NCBI GenBank assembly: GCA_024516155.1
Contig: JAJJXM010000034.1
Coordinates: 248,001-312,000, forward strand
Source: Pyronema omphalodes
Taxonomy: Eukaryota > Ascomycota > Pezizomycetes > Pezizales > Pyronemataceae
DNA: 64,000 bases
Reading direction: 5' to 3'
Part shown: positions 32,839-46,250 of the stretch, one piece after another
How the letters are laid out: every line of letters starts with the position of its first letter
Position numbering within the stretch: position 1 is the stretch's first letter
Translations under genes and position numbers: made by a program
Notes under the pieces: generated by a model
Database searches by the model: none
Told to the model about the DNA's origin: nothing
Seen by the model: only the letters and a program-made list of their open reading frames with translations

Positions 32839-35800
32839 TTATCCGTACAGGTCTTCTTCGACCATAGCTGCTTGGAATAGTTAGAGCCTGTTACACACAC
32901 CAAATAATAGGATTGTGGTAGAGAAGTAACTCACCATTACTCTTACTGGGCGCAAATCCACCCTTCTTTAATCCACCCATCATAAACATCATACTACTCT
33001 CTCTGCGCTTGGTCTTCTGGCTTTTAGCGTCCTGGCCTGGAACCATCAATCCACTTCCACTGCTGCTTTGTGCTGCTGCTGCGGCGGCGGCACTGTGGTC
33101 GATATCAAACCTCGGTCCCGAGATTTGCGTGGGGGAAGTGATAACCGGTCCGTCGTATCTAGGCTCGTAGGAGATAATCTGTGGTCTTGCTCCAGGAGGT
33201 TGTATAGCAGCGGGGTGGGCGGGAAGCATGGGGGTTCTTGGTGGCTCCATTATCATGCTGGGGCCGTCAAAGGTAGCCTGGCGGGGCGACATCAAAGGCT
33301 TAGGGGATCCCGGAGGAGCCTCAATGCGAGGAGGTTCGGGAGGAGGCGCTTCTCCGTCACGGAAGAAAATGTAGCGGTATTCGTGGAGGAACATAGAGAA
33401 GACCTGGGCGGGAATGTTGAGAGTAGGGGAGAAAACAATTCCAACATTGCGGATAGTCATCTTATTGATGGCTGCATTGTCAACGATACGTAGGAGATGG
33501 CCGGAGAGAGCCTTGAGAAGTGCAAAGTTCTCGGCGGGTAGACTGTGGACGAGGTTGTTAAGCGCAGTAATTTTCTCGGACTTGTCGTTCATTTCGGTGA
33601 CACGAACAAAGTCATCGCGACGCTCGGAGGTAAGGATACTGGTTGGGAGTTCGCGCAAGTAGAGCTTCAAAAGACCGGCGATGGCGTGGACATCGTAATA
33701 GTCATCGTTTGCAAGAATGTTAAAGTCGGCCTCTGCTCGCATGTCAGCAATCAATTCACACAGAATAAGCAATATACATACCGGTATTGAATTTCTCCTT
33801 AAGCGACCGGATAAGAGTGTTACTTCCAGACAACCGGAAGATTCCCTCCTCCTCGGAAGCGTTCTTCGCATCAAGAAATTCGATGCAACGGTAGACAACA
33901 GCGGGCAGCGCTGCATCCTGTCCAGGGGGCTTTGTCAAAGATACAGCTTCTTCTAGAGAGATACCAAACACTGGTTTGGACAAGGGAAATCTCTCAAGCG
34001 CCTGCTGGAAACTTGCCGCACGCTGGTCATCCAAATCCGACGAAGACCGCTGTCTGAAACCCCAGATACTTCGCTTCTTAGCGGCCTTAGCGGCCTTCGC
34101 GGCGGCAGCATCGTCGTGCGGCGCGGGAGCGCCTCCTCCGCCCAACTTCATCGCTCCCCACGCAGCAAGATCTGAGATAACGGTACCGTTCGAGGGCGCG
34201 GAAATTTGTTTTCCAGTCTGCGGGCCACGGTCAGGGACGGGAGAAGCGTTCGCAAACTGTGTCGATGGCGTTTGGGAAACCAGTGAACTCGGCGAGGGAG
34301 TGATCTGCGAACGGCTCAACTCTTCTGGTGTGGGGCCTCTTGCGGGCGCGGGTCCTTGGCTAACCTCGTCGTAGCTCATGCTCCTAAGAGAAACGTCGTC
34401 GCCATTTTTACCATCCTCTTTGGCGTTCTTGGCGCCACCATTGTCTTTGGTAGCCTTCTTTTTGCCCTCCTCATCCTTATCCGTAGTCACATACTCCAAC
34501 AACACACTGACCCAATCGTCGCGTTCCTTATCGTTCTCAGCGCAGAGGACATGTCTCACCAAAGTCGCCGAATCCTTTCGCTTCGGCTCCAAAACCAAGA
34601 ATGCATGGCGGTACTGGTTGTCTTCGTCTGCAGTAGTGTCGTCCTTTGACTTTGAGCTCTGGCGACCAATCTGTGCGTTATGCAACTTAATCTGTCCAAG
34701 CAGCGCGCCCCCGGGAGAGTCAAAGTACTTGAGAACAGGTGCTTCCAGAACGAAATACCGCTCCTTCCAGCCACCAAAGTTCTTTCCGCGCTTGGTCAGG
34801 TAACCTTCTTTGACAACAACCGGGAACGGGCTCTTGTCGCTGGAAGTGCTTGCAGAAGACTCTTTGATGGTTTCGACGGCGAACGGACTGTTTGGATAAT
34901 GTTCCACCACGTCGGTCGAGAAGAACTCACACAAAATCAATGCCGCGGGTTCCGAAGTCAGGACAGCCTGCAAAATTCCTGCCAAAAACTCGTCTGTTGC
35001 AGCTCTGCGAGCATCCATTCTGGCTGGCGCATAGCCGGTAAAGAGCTGCCTGTCTGGTACTTTCACGGCGTATATGACAAGTTTCCGAAGTCGGTTATCC
35101 AAAACACCCAAGGCATTGACATCCTTCTCCACGCGCAAAATCTCTTGCCCGTCAGTTCGAGAAAATACACCCAAAGTGAAAACAGAGTCTTCGTTCGCCT
35201 TCTGCTTTCCAGGCATCATGCTCGCTCTCGAAGGCTTCATCCTAGAGGACACCACACGGCAGTCCACAGTCGCAATTGCAGCAGGTTGAATCAAGATATC
35301 AATCGGTCCAAATTTTGAACCATCGGAGCCAGTTCTCTCATGCCCGTGGAATAATCGGGGAGATGGTAATGGCAGTGAGGCGCGTGGAGTACCTGGGATA
35401 GTCATCATGGGCTGAAACATAGGTTGTGGCGTGCCGGAATCCAACGAAAAGTTGCGCGAACCTCGAGGAAGTGGTGAGCCTGCAGGGCGATCAGACGGGC
35501 GCGGGGAGCTGGGAAGTCCAGGGCTAGGCATTGGTGCTCTAATAAATTGCTGGCGAAGCCGAGCGGCCTCTCCCTCAGGCGATAGACTGCGGTCCTTCTC
35601 GATTCTAGATGGTCCGGGTGTTAATGGCATGTTCTGCAAATAGGGAGCCGGTGGTTGCCTCGTGGGTGGTGCGGTAAGTGGTCCGTTGTTCATAAACCTG
35701 TGAGCCATTGCACTCTTCTTGTCATCTGGAGTTTGCTGCCAGCTATCGTTGCTGTTGCGACGGCTTGCAGTCTCTTGTTCCTCGGTGGATTCGTTCTGTG

Positions 35801-37502
35801 GTTGTCCTTGCGAGGGGGACTGCGGTAATTCAAGGCGTGCTGGGGGACCCTTTCGGAAGGGCGATTTGCCCAAACCTACTGCCGGTGGTACGTTCGTGGA
35901 GATCCCCAATTTCTTTGCTTGGGTCATAGGTTCCGTTTGCTGCACCTGTGGTTCCCCTTCTGTGGAACGTGATACCGGTGTCTGTGTTTTGGGCGAAATC
36001 GGGGTAGAGTGTAGATCGTCGTCTTCATCGTCGTGCAAGACATCTGGCAACGCATCTTCCCGTTTCTCGCGGAATGCTGATTCGGAACCTTCGTCCAAGG
36101 TAGCGACTGAGCCTTTACGGTCTGTGGTAACGGGATCAGTTGGTTGAACTACGTGTTTTACAGGCGATGGTATCCTTTGGGGAGTGGAAGAAATGTGCAA
36201 CTGGGAGTGGCTCGGGGAAGGCGTACTGTAAGGTGCAATGGTAACATCCAATGCGGACGAGGTGTAACCTTCTCTGCCTCTATCGATAGACGAAGCCAGG
36301 GAATCAGTTCTCTTAATTCCCCCTCGCCCAGAATCCGAATGGTCGTGCATCCCGTCCAAACTCGGCGCCGGGCTTTCGCTTAAGGTTCTAGATGGTCCTC
36401 CCGCCGTAGCCTCATCAACCGCTGGGTTTCCAGGAATTGGCGGGATTCCCATCTGTTCCTTTAGCTTCTTGCGATACTTGTCCTTCTCCTTCATTGCACG
36501 CTCCAAATCTTTGTTGAGCCCCAGAATCATCGCTCGCTGCTTATCAACCAGTCTCCAAAGCTGTGAATTCTGCGCCGTTATGGATTGCTTCTCCTTCAAC
36601 AATACCAATATTAACTCGTCCGCCGATCCAGCAGCCTGTATTAATGCTTGAATATCCGCAGGTGAGCTGCCCGTAATTTGCGAGAAGGCATTATTGGAAC
36701 TTGTAGAAGCCGAGTGCGCATGGCCTGCGCCCGATTGTGCTGACGCTGAAGAATCGATTGAAGCCGTTCTAGCGATCACTCGGGGGGTGCTAGGTACCGC
36801 CTGAGGAACTGAAGACGACGCCATTGCTGTTGGTATTGTCGATGTAGCCGCGGAATCGACTCGTTCTGGAAATGATTGAAGTTGGTGCACTCTATCGCGG
36901 CTGGAACCGTAACTATGGTTATGCGAACCTCCAGATGGTGCTGAACTATGCACAGACGACGTTGATTCGTAGCGTAACGGCGATTCCGACCTCAGGGAGG
37001 GAGTAGTACCGGTTATTCCTCCCACGACACTGGACGCCTCAGCCGCCAGTCTCTCCAACTGGTCTTGCGGCGTGCTGTGTGAAGAAACCTGGTGGTCGTG
37101 TTGGTTCCTCTGCAGCTGTTGTTGGACGGCAAGAGGCGGTGCAGGTCGGTGTGAGGAGTTGTGTAGTGGTGAAGACGAGTTCAGCTTGCTATCCGACCTG
37201 TCTCCGAACCGCTGGCTCTGATCCTGTGACCGCCAAGGGGAAGGAGGGTGTTCGTTCTCTGGGAGTGGCTTTCTGGTGGGGGTGGTGTGGGTGTGGGAGG
37301 ATTCCTCGTAGCCCTGGGGTGGATACTGCCTGTTTGAGGGATATGCTTGAGTGGCTTGCTGTGTGGAGATGCTACTGTCGGGAGCTGCCCTCGCAGAGGA
37401 GAGAGTATTTTCCGGCATTCTACTACTCACGGAACCCGCAGTGGCGCGGTGTTCATCTGCCCCCGCGTGCACGCCAACTCGAGTTCCTGGCTGATGCGAC
37501 AT
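32839..37502 (-). CDS. BEM3: Bem3-like RhoGAP (PX, PH, RhoGAP domains)
   Basis: Three exons: 37502-33782, 33732-32935 and 32870-32839 (4551 bases, 1516 residues). The introns are 49 and 64 bases, the second with CTAAC before its acceptor. The first ATG is at 37502; the open frame upstream lacks ATG. A ~700-residue Ser/Pro/Gln-rich region with a coiled coil (~300-350, around QAALQR-like heptads ending RKKLKEQMG) comes first. A PX-like region (~740-870, RKLVIYAVKVPDRQLF) follows. Then a PH domain (~892-1010, KEGYLTKRGKNFGGWKERYF) and a RhoGAP domain (~1177-1360) with the arginine-finger loop EEGIFRLSGSN and LLKLYLRELPTSIL. The tail is Pro/Ala-rich. Bem3 proteins stimulate GTP hydrolysis by Cdc42/Rho1 at polarised growth sites, with the PX and PH domains binding phosphoinositides. 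Identification is strong. Confidence 0.92.
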
Positions 37503-38160
37503 GCTCGGTGCGTGTCCTTTTTTTTCTCGGGGGGTGTGGGGATTAGCAGACACAGCGCGCAGGCGGCAGGGGAGAAAGTGAAGCCCACTTTGGCGAGTGC
37601 GGCGTGGAGTTGAGGTTGAGAAACAACCTCACAATTCAAGGTGTTGGAGAGGGCGTTGCGACTAAGCCGAGAAAGGCACCGCGCATAGCAACGTGCAGCG
37701 TAGTAGCCGAGCGAGGGAGGGGGGGAGGGGGGGAGGGCAGTGGGAACGGTAGGGGAAGGGAGTTAGGGGGGCAAGCGGATTTAGGATGGTGAGTTGGGTT
37801 GGGTTGGGTTGGGTTGGATTGGATTGGGATGGTGATAGAGTGAGATGGTGAATGAAATGGGGAATGTGTGTTTTTTGGCGACGGTGAGATGGAGCAAAGA
37901 TGGAAAACGGAGATGGAAAGGAGAGATGGAGACCAGCAGCAGTTAGGAGCAACAGCAGTAACAGCAAAAGACAGCAAGCGAACGAACGAACGAACGAATG
38001 AACGAACAAGCAAGCAAGCAGCAAGCATTCGATTGGGATCCGTCGATTGGCAGACAGACAGATGCTGGACAATGGTCAACTCAACCACCATCAGACACCG
38101 GACGGATGCCGGACTGACTGCAGATGGAGATGAAGATTCGAGGTGTTAATTATGGGACCG
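37503..38160. promoter_or_regulatory. G-rich upstream region of the Bem3-like gene
   Basis: Immediately 5' of the minus-strand RhoGAP gene the plus strand carries GAGGGAGGGGGGGAGGGG-like runs (37722-37748). It also carries four GGG tracts spaced by TT (37796-37813), followed by GGATT repeats. These could form G-quadruplexes. Further up, repeats of AACG (37978-38010) and AAGC (38005-38025) occur. Likely promoter and leader DNA of the RhoGAP gene; no TATA box was identified. Confidence 0.45.
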
Positions 38161-41100
38161 GTCGATTTGTCTCATCAACAAGGCGAGCCCAGCACGGCGA
38201 CGTCCATTACACTACTCCTCTAGGCATCTGAGAGAGGCATAGTTGGAAATTATAGCTGGAAACAAGAAGCTACCATCGACCGATTCGGCTCGTTTGTTGA
38301 ATTTCATTAAACGTTCGCTCTGAATTATAAACGGGAATCAACTACCCCTTCACACTAGATGTACCATCCTTCGTCGTGTGTCTCCCGCACGGCACTTCCT
38401 TAACCTGACACCTGACCTACAAACATCACCTCCCTCCCTCCCCCTCATCTCGTTTATGCCTTGTCAAGCCCTTCCCACCGCATGTCTACAGTACCTGCAG
38501 CATCCTCTCTTTGCAGCAGGTACTTCTGGGCATAGCTGAACTTGCACTCTTCCCTCTTCTGCCTGTTTCCCTCTCGCATATGAACCAGAGAAAAACACCC
38601 CTCCTTCGCGACACACAGACATCGCTAGTCACAGAGCGAAATGCTGCCAATGCAATGAGCGCCCATAATTCGGTCCAAATAGGAAGTCATCAGGGATGCG
38701 CTAACGATCATCAATTTCAACTGATCACGACTTATGCGTCGTTAACTGTGATTGGAACTATTCGCCAGAGACAATATAAACGATCTCCGAGAGAGCCGCA
38801 TGTCTGGATCGCACACACCGCCAGTGCTTATACAGCACTCTATCTGAGGCATGATGTCGACCTCTCTCGCGGAAATCCTCACGTTTGTGTCGCCTGTCGA
38901 CTTGCCCGGGTATATTGTTTTGATGTTGTCGCAAACGAAGCCTTGTCAACTGACACCAGTGAACGAGCCATCTTATCTCCCACATGGACATGGTCATGTC
39001 CACGACTGTGTAGGACAGAGCTGCTCGACCTCCTACTCACACCACAGACGTCGGACCCACTCGGCATGGCGGATATGAACCCTTCCCTTGCTTTTTCCCA
39101 ATTGCGCCAGCGATGGAGATCAGGGTCAGGGGCATGGCGTGTACTGTATGTACTCTATATTTCTCGCTTCTGTTGATACGAGCTGTGATTTGTTGCCTTG
39201 AATGTCCGCGTTTGGGAGCTCGAGGCGTTTCTCATCATTCCCTACACCATTTTGTTTGCAATCAGAATCATATCCTCGTCTTCATATGGAGAAATGGTCC
39301 AGTATCGCTTCGTGAGCTTGGTGTTTCTCATCGGTTGTCACGGCGTGTCTTATCCTCATCTCAGTGATCCTCCAATTGGCGCTTTCGAACAAGCTTCACC
39401 CACCAGGCACACCGCATTGGCACCCGCACCTGGCCACCACCAGAAGTTACGCTTTCCCCAATCAATTTACGTGAATCCCCACACTTTTGGTGTTTTCTTA
39501 AAGGCGGCGCATAACTTGCATAAGGGAGCTTCACCACTGCCGTTATGAGTTATGTTGGAGATGATGTTTTTAAGCCGGTTTTTTTCGACATGCAGTACTG
39601 TGGTGGCATGCACTGTTGACGAGGTCATTAATGCCTAGCCTGCCATCAGCATCATCGCGTAGAGTCTGTATGTACTGTACCAAGAGGACCCTCACTAACC
39701 GTCCCCTGCTCCAAATTAAGGCGCCGTACAGCATGCCTGTGATGACATGTGCTTTAGGGAGACATACCTGCATTACCAAGCCCGCCCTTAGGGAGACATC
39801 GTCATTCTAAGCTATACCATAAGTAGAGAAACGTTTTTAAACCACACGCCCGCAGGTCCACGCCGCGAACCCTAGGGAGCTCTAAGGAGTCTTGGGAAAG
39901 TTCAGTACGGAATTCGGCAGGTTTTTTTTTATCACACAGCCGCGTCGTTCGCTTCTCAGTGTTTTTATTCTTCGGGGATGAGTAGGAAATTGACGACGAT
40001 GTGCTAGGAAATTTCTAGACAAAGTTAGATAAAATTGTTAGAGGAACCTGGGAAACCTCATCATACTGAAACCTCGTGTTTTCAGGTTGGTGTTCCAACT
40101 TCCCAACGGACCTAGGGGACCGTCTCATAGCAAACCTGCACTAGAGAGCCTACGGTGACTATCATCCGAGCTGGTCAAGGTCCTTAGTAGTCCGGCCGGC
40201 CAGGCTGATGAGGCTGATGTGGTTCGGTCTCGGACATAACCTGGACGGGGGACGGGTTGTTAGAAAGTCGTGCGAAGTGCGTGCGTAGAGGCAAAGGGGA
40301 GCTGTGTGTATGTAATCCAGGGGATCCAGAATCAAAGCTACCTGCTTAGACCTCGTACCCAGAACATCCAAGATGAGATTCCTGGGTGTCAATTGAGAAA
40401 GAATGGATGAATCAAAACAGCGGAATGGTATGAACACACAATGTCTCCAAAATGTGAGGGGTTTGTTTTTGGCGATAAGTTCAAGATAGAAGACGGTGAA
40501 GAAAGGTGGAGTAACGTGGAGGTTTGGAGGAGGAAAGGAGATGCAGCTATCAACCGCCGGTGCAACTCTCCTTCGCTACAGCATAACTAGCACCAAGACA
40601 TGGAGCTCACATGGAGGCTGGAGAAGCTTTGGACGGAATGTTTTGACCGGATCCTTTAACTTGAAGGCAGTGATCTGCATGGCACGGTCTGTGATTGGAT
40701 GAAACATCGCTTTGTTTTAGAATTTCGCTCGAATTCAAGTCTTGGTGACGATATGAATGAAGATGAGAATGTGGTGAGCCATACAGAAACCCGCCCCGGG
40801 CCTTCCAGCAAATCCTGCGAGTGAAGTTGATTGTTATTTGTTGCGAGGCCTGGGAATATTCCGAGCTAAGCAAGCCACAGACCTGTCGTCTTTTAGTGAT
40901 TAAGTGACAGGAACGAAGCTTTCTCACCCGGTCCTCAAAAAATAAACGATCCGGGCATTAATTCCTCGTAAGCCGATGATCCTTTCATATCGATGCAGAT
41001 AGAACCATTCTTGGCATCCTTTATCGATCACTATCATAGACAACCTCCGGCATACCAAGAATGCATGAAACGGAAAAACAAAGTAGACGGCCCAAGTTGC

Positions 41101-44050
41101 ATAGCAATGAACATCAAACAAACTTCATTAGACTCTAATATTTATTTCTATGGTAATCGAAATTGGACCTTTCCGGAACTCTATAGACAATCTCGTTTCT
41201 GCACTTCAAGCTTTCGTGAATGGAACACAGGACTTGGCATAAATTCTCCGGGGAAGTGGTATGTACGTTCTTAGGGCAGCTCAGCCCTAATTATCTGATT
41301 CGATGTAGTGATCTACACCGAACCAATACCTCACATGCGCAATTCCTTGCACTCTTTCCTTGTTACTGGGCTTTTCCAACTTCGATATCCCCAGTACATA
41401 TTGTTCCTGGTGCGTATGCAGTTATGCGGGGCTGCAAGAGATAAAGAGGCTTGCCAATGATGGCATAGTTTTCGACATTTACACGGCGGTAAGTCCTACA
41501 ACGCCCTTCCATGCCTTTTTCTCCCTGAGCGGCCTGATAACAAGCGACAGAGTTGCCCCCCTCTCTCGGAAGTTTTCCGTGTGTGCATGCAGTGTGATAA
41601 AATTCCTGGGGAATCACTGCAAGGTCAAGTTCTCGTGGCTTTCGAGGGCTTTTCTGACAGTTTGATTTTTCCTTGAAAGGAAAAGCGGCGGGAAGCAAGT
41701 GCAGTCTTAGTACACGGTCTTACGGATTTAAAGTTTTCTTCTCCAGGAATGGGAAACCGAATATGTAGGAAGATGCATGTACGTAGGAGATGCACCGATT
41801 TAAAGTTAAATACGCACGGATCTAGAAGCAAGGGTGTAGATTGCCGTTGAGATGCAAAATTTGTAGACTTGATCTAAGCGATCTTGCCATATCACGCATG
41901 AAATGTGTTCCTTTCATATTCCTATAAAAAACAATTTTTGTAGACTTGCATTATCCAGTAAAGTATTTGGTAAAATATCCAGTAAAAATATTCGATAAGA
42001 ATATTTGATATCTCTCAATAAGATAAAAATCCACTTCACAACAAAAACAAACGAAAATTACGATTATTCGGAATGCCACAAATACCTAATCACAGAATTT
42101 GACTCGTCCGAACACCGTTTACAAAAACTCCCATAAGTACATATATCATCCAAACCTAGGAACTACAACAGTTCTAAAATGCACAATATATTGAGATTTC
42201 TAAACAAAAAAATAACGACAATTCATGCGATTCTCGTTGCGTTCGAAAGTGTGTTGCTGCCGCTCACTCAAGTCATGAAGTCCCATTCAAACAGCTGGGG
42301 CTTTTCGTTCGACAAATGACATTCGAAGATTAAGATCTTGAGAGATAAGCCAGCCTTTATTTGTAGAGACCGAGGTTGTAATTGACATTATTAATAAATT
42401 TGGGAATGCGTGAGTGTTCTCATTGTCTAAAATGTTGAAGTGCCCGTATATGGCTGTGGGAATATTGTCAGAAGTCCAACTAAGAAATACCATATCGCTG
42501 GGTTAGCATACCATTAATCAATAGGCAAATACCAACCCCCCCCCCCCCCCCCGCTCCCCTTAACCTCCCGGGCATCCTGAGAACCTCTCCCGTCTGGTCC
42601 TTCTGTAGCAGCCACTGCCACAATTAAGCGTAGAAGAAAAGGTTGTGCTCAGGTATTATAGTCGAAGTTCATGAAGGCCCAACACAAGCACGCAGATAAA
42701 GATATAAACCCTGTTGGTAATTCTGTAGACTGCGGCCCTAAGATGTCTGAAATGACGATGGTGATAGCAACCGTGATGATAATACAATGGGTAATGATAT
42801 CTTGGATTTGTGCCGAGCCCCAGCGACAATCTAACACTGTTTCTATGACTTCAGAGGGCTGTCAGCCTATAGATTCTTTTAACATGAGGCGGAATTATAC
42901 TGTTTACATCTTCATGTATTTGAAGTGTTCAAAAGATAGAAAACTCGAGTTACTGATAGTATTGAAAGAGGGTATGATTAGAGCATGCATTTGTGACCTA
43001 ATTTGGATAAATATTAACCTCTTCCTGGTCTTAAAGGGGTTAGTGCCGGTTTTATATAAACAAGTAAATGAACGGAGCGGTTTTTTCTGAATTGGCGTTG
43101 AATAATGAGAGGAGTGATAATTGATGATGGGACCTGCATTGTTATGTTCCATTATCATTTGTCCGTTAACCGCGGTATGGAGCAGAAAGCTGAAAACTTC
43201 TTGACAAACTTTATCGTATCACCGGGGATTTGGTTCGACGGCATTAATCGGTATATTGTCATGCTAAGTTACCTAAGCCCCTTTCTGTTACACCCAACTG
43301 TGACAGATTCACCTCCCTGCCTTGATCAACCATAGATGGTAAGACATACCTGAGTTTCTCACACGAAAAGGGAGGGGAGTGGGGCTAGCTACTGTATCGG
43401 AAACACAAGCTTCCATAGTAGAAAAACATTTTTATCGTGAGGATCATGAAGTATCTGGTATTAATTTTGAATTTTGTGAGTATCTGAGACAATAGAACCA
43501 CAATTAGCGAAAGTCGGATGTTGATTCGAAGACCATAGTTCTTGATGGCGACTGGGCTTAAGTGTAACTCTGGGTTAGAGATATACAGAAATTTTGGAGA
43601 AAGATGTGGTCTTTTAATCACGAGACGCTTCGGGTATCCGGGATTGAGTTTGGGGTATCGAACATAAAGTTGAATGTAAACACGTAACGTTGACTGAAAC
43701 TTAACATCGATGGAGGTGATGTGTACTTGAGTTTAATCATTGAGGATGGATACATAAGACATCGGCTGAATTATGGTGTAATTCAATGCAAGTAGCCATT
43801 TGTTTTAAGTTCCAGTATTGAATTGGGCTTCTGTGAAACAAAAAATTAAGATTCGGGAGTGATAAATTATGATTTCAAAAATTGCATTTTGAAGACCATG
43901 GCTATTGGTTGATTTTTGTAGATCGAACAAATATAATTTAAGAAGCTATAGTATACAGTATTTATTAAGATCTCGTAATTCTACTCCTGACTATTTTATG
44001 AATATTTGACTTTCAAAACATAAAAAGCAACTCTCTACCACAATTCAATC
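38161..44050. other. long gene-poor region
   Basis: Nearly 6 kb with no gene I can name. The longest frame (38580-39176 plus from its first ATG, ~198 codons) has no recognisable domain and looks like chance coding in moderately GC-rich DNA. ORFs at 40993-41274 (+) and 42671-43090 (+) are mildly protein-like but unsupported. A C17 run lies at 42536-42552. AT-rich DNA around 41.9-42.2 kb and 43.4-44.0 kb shows nothing. Confidence 0.35.
42536..42552. repeat. poly(C) tract, 17 bases
   Basis: Uninterrupted C run in gene-poor DNA. Confidence 0.9.
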
Positions 44051-44557
44051 CTAGAACTCAGAAATATTCGACTCCGTAGTAACAACAACGGTAACATATA
44101 CAGGCCTCCAAGGCGCAATCCAATCCTTTAGTATAACTTTACCCGAAGCTTTACCATCCTTATCCCTGCAATGTGCTGCAACCTGAACCACAGCAGCTCC
44201 AAGTCTCGCCGAATCCACACAAACATCCGCTCTACCACACAAAAACACTCTTGCTACATAGCCGTTGGAAACTGGCCGACATTTAACATGTTGATCTGGG
44301 CTAGTGCAGCGGAATCCACCAAGTCTTTGTATGCCAAAGCCCAGACCAAGAATATCTTGATAGGGAGCTATATACCATGGAGTGGTGCAGAAGACGGGTT
44401 GTATCAGAGGATTTTTCATATAAATAGTGTCGGGCCCCTGACTCCTGGCATCGGATACTCTGTTCACTGGCGAGAGAAAGAAGTTTGGTTCGAGTGCGAG
44501 AATGACAGGAGAGAGGAGGAGGAGAAGCGGGAGGAGACAGAATATAGGCATTAACAT
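44051..44557 (-). CDS. small secreted cysteine-containing protein
   Basis: Single exon, 168 residues, ATG at 44557-44555. The first ~22 residues, MLMPIFCLLPLLLLLSPVIL, form a clear signal peptide with probable cleavage before LEPNFF. The mature part contains six Cys: FCTTPWY, FRCTS, VKCRPV, FLCGR, DVCVD and AHCRD. The spacing FLCG..DVCVDSARLGAAVV..AAHC with Gly-rich DGKASGKV after it recalls small secreted KP4/Ecp2-like fungal proteins, but I cannot assign a family. No membrane anchor or GPI signal is evident. It stands alone in gene-poor DNA, a setting common for secreted effector-like genes. A secreted product is a safe inference; any role in interaction is speculation. Confidence 0.68.
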   Translation of the reverse strand: MLMPIFCLLPLLLLLSPVILALEPNFFLSPVNRVSDARSQGPDTIYMKNPLIQPVFCTTPWYIAPYQDILGLGFGIQRLGGFRCTSPDQHVKCRPVSNGYVARVFLCGRADVCVDSARLGAAVVQVAAHCRDKDGKASGKVILKDWIAPWRPVYVTVVVTTESNISEF

Positions 44558-46250
44558 CGTTGCGTGAGTCCGGGTTTGAAAATTAAATTGGTTTTGATTG
44601 ACTGAGTTCTATTGTGCGGGGAGGAACTAGGCTTTTATTATGAGTTCTTCCAGAACCGGGCACCAGATTTAGGCATATCTGATTCAAGAATTCGTCTAGC
44701 GGAGGTTATATGAGATCATCGTTCCAACAATGAAAGATATCAATGGGGTTGTGGAACCACTGTTCTGTAGTACATGCAATCGGCAACGGTAACTCTAATA
44801 AATAGCATAATGACCTATCACCAGGTAATTTTCTTCGGCCCCCAACCATTACTCATTCATATCCCGAACCTTACAAACAAGACTCAATTGATTTCATTAG
44901 AGGTATATCAAAACTTATCCGTGAGGCAAAGACTTTACTGTAGTATGCATAATTTCAAGAGCGAGGCAAAAGGCAATGCCAAACGAATGTTTCAGGTAAT
45001 TAGAGCTTGATGTGCGGAAGAATAAGCTTCTGTTCGGGGATGTTGACTTTCTGCCTTAGGATCAAGGTATAGGAGTTTGAACACAACAATAAACGCCAAG
45101 AAGTAACGTTGCCTAGGTATAGTAACGTTACATCCTGAATCAGTTCATCGAGACTGATCTATCGCAGCGTGTCTATATCCCTACAATTGACTCTAGCAAC
45201 CGGTTTCAGAAGCCTGATTAAAATATCAGTCTTCTCGAACATAATTCCATAATGCCAAAGGACTATTGTATGAGATGGCAATATATGAAACAAAATATAC
45301 GAGACGGACTGAAATATCATGAAATCCGATTAATCGATTCATCAAAGAATTTCGACTTTCCGATTAAACACCCGATTGTCAAAACCCAAATTTGACTTTT
45401 GTATGATGTTCACCCATCCAAAGCGAGCCGGCCCTCCCGCGTCACGGAGGTTCGGTCCGTTGTTTTTCGGTAAAAATTAGGGCTAGGGTCCCCTAACTCG
45501 CGAAATAATCCCAGCTCATTTGGCCCCCGCCACACTCCATTTAGCTTAACGCGCTAAGCAGAGCGAATGATCAACGCCCTCTCCTCATCAGTAACGACAA
45601 AACTCAATCTATACAGTCACCGGACCAATAAAGCTTGTTGAAGCGTCTGAAGATGACCATATGTGTGTGCCTCACCTCTGGGATGCTTCGGTTTCTTCAT
45701 GCCGGTGTGGACCCTATCCAGTAAACACCACGATGAGCATCGATTTAAGAGTGGATATCCCGGGTTCTCATTACGTATGGATTCACTACGAAACGATGCG
45801 TCAATGTTGGTATCTACAATGCCCAGCCTTACCTGCCACCTTCATACATCTTCAAGTCTTTAGAGAAATGAGGCTGTGGAGATTTAAATGTAGAAGCTGA
45901 GGGTTCGTTGAAGATCTATACCAATAAAGGTACTTGGCTAACTTCCCTAGGATCTCCAAGGCTCCTCACAGGCTCCCAAGAGCTTCCAGCGATATCCAAG
46001 GGTTCTCCAAGCCCCCGCACCGCTTACTAGACTTGACCTATCAACCATGGCTCTATGCACGATCGCGCATCTGCATCCAAAATCTTACAGCGGTAAACCA
46101 GATTTGGGTAGAATACGTGTGCGCGTCTGCCTTCTGGTCTTATGACAAGCCTGTCCATAATTTTTTTAAGTAGCAGTAGATGAGCTGTTCTTCATCACCC
46201 AAGCAGATTTACCAAGCTCATCAGTCATCTTGGAAGAACGACAGATCGCG
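44558..46250. other. intergenic
   Basis: No gene supported. A plus-strand ORF at 45661-45900 reads partly like protein but lacks supporting context. The last few hundred bases are the upstream region of the CorA-like gene. Confidence 0.35.

Noticed and set aside
38580..39176. 198-codon plus-strand ORF as a gene
   Set aside because: No recognisable domain, no splice context, and antisense frames are equally open; judged chance.
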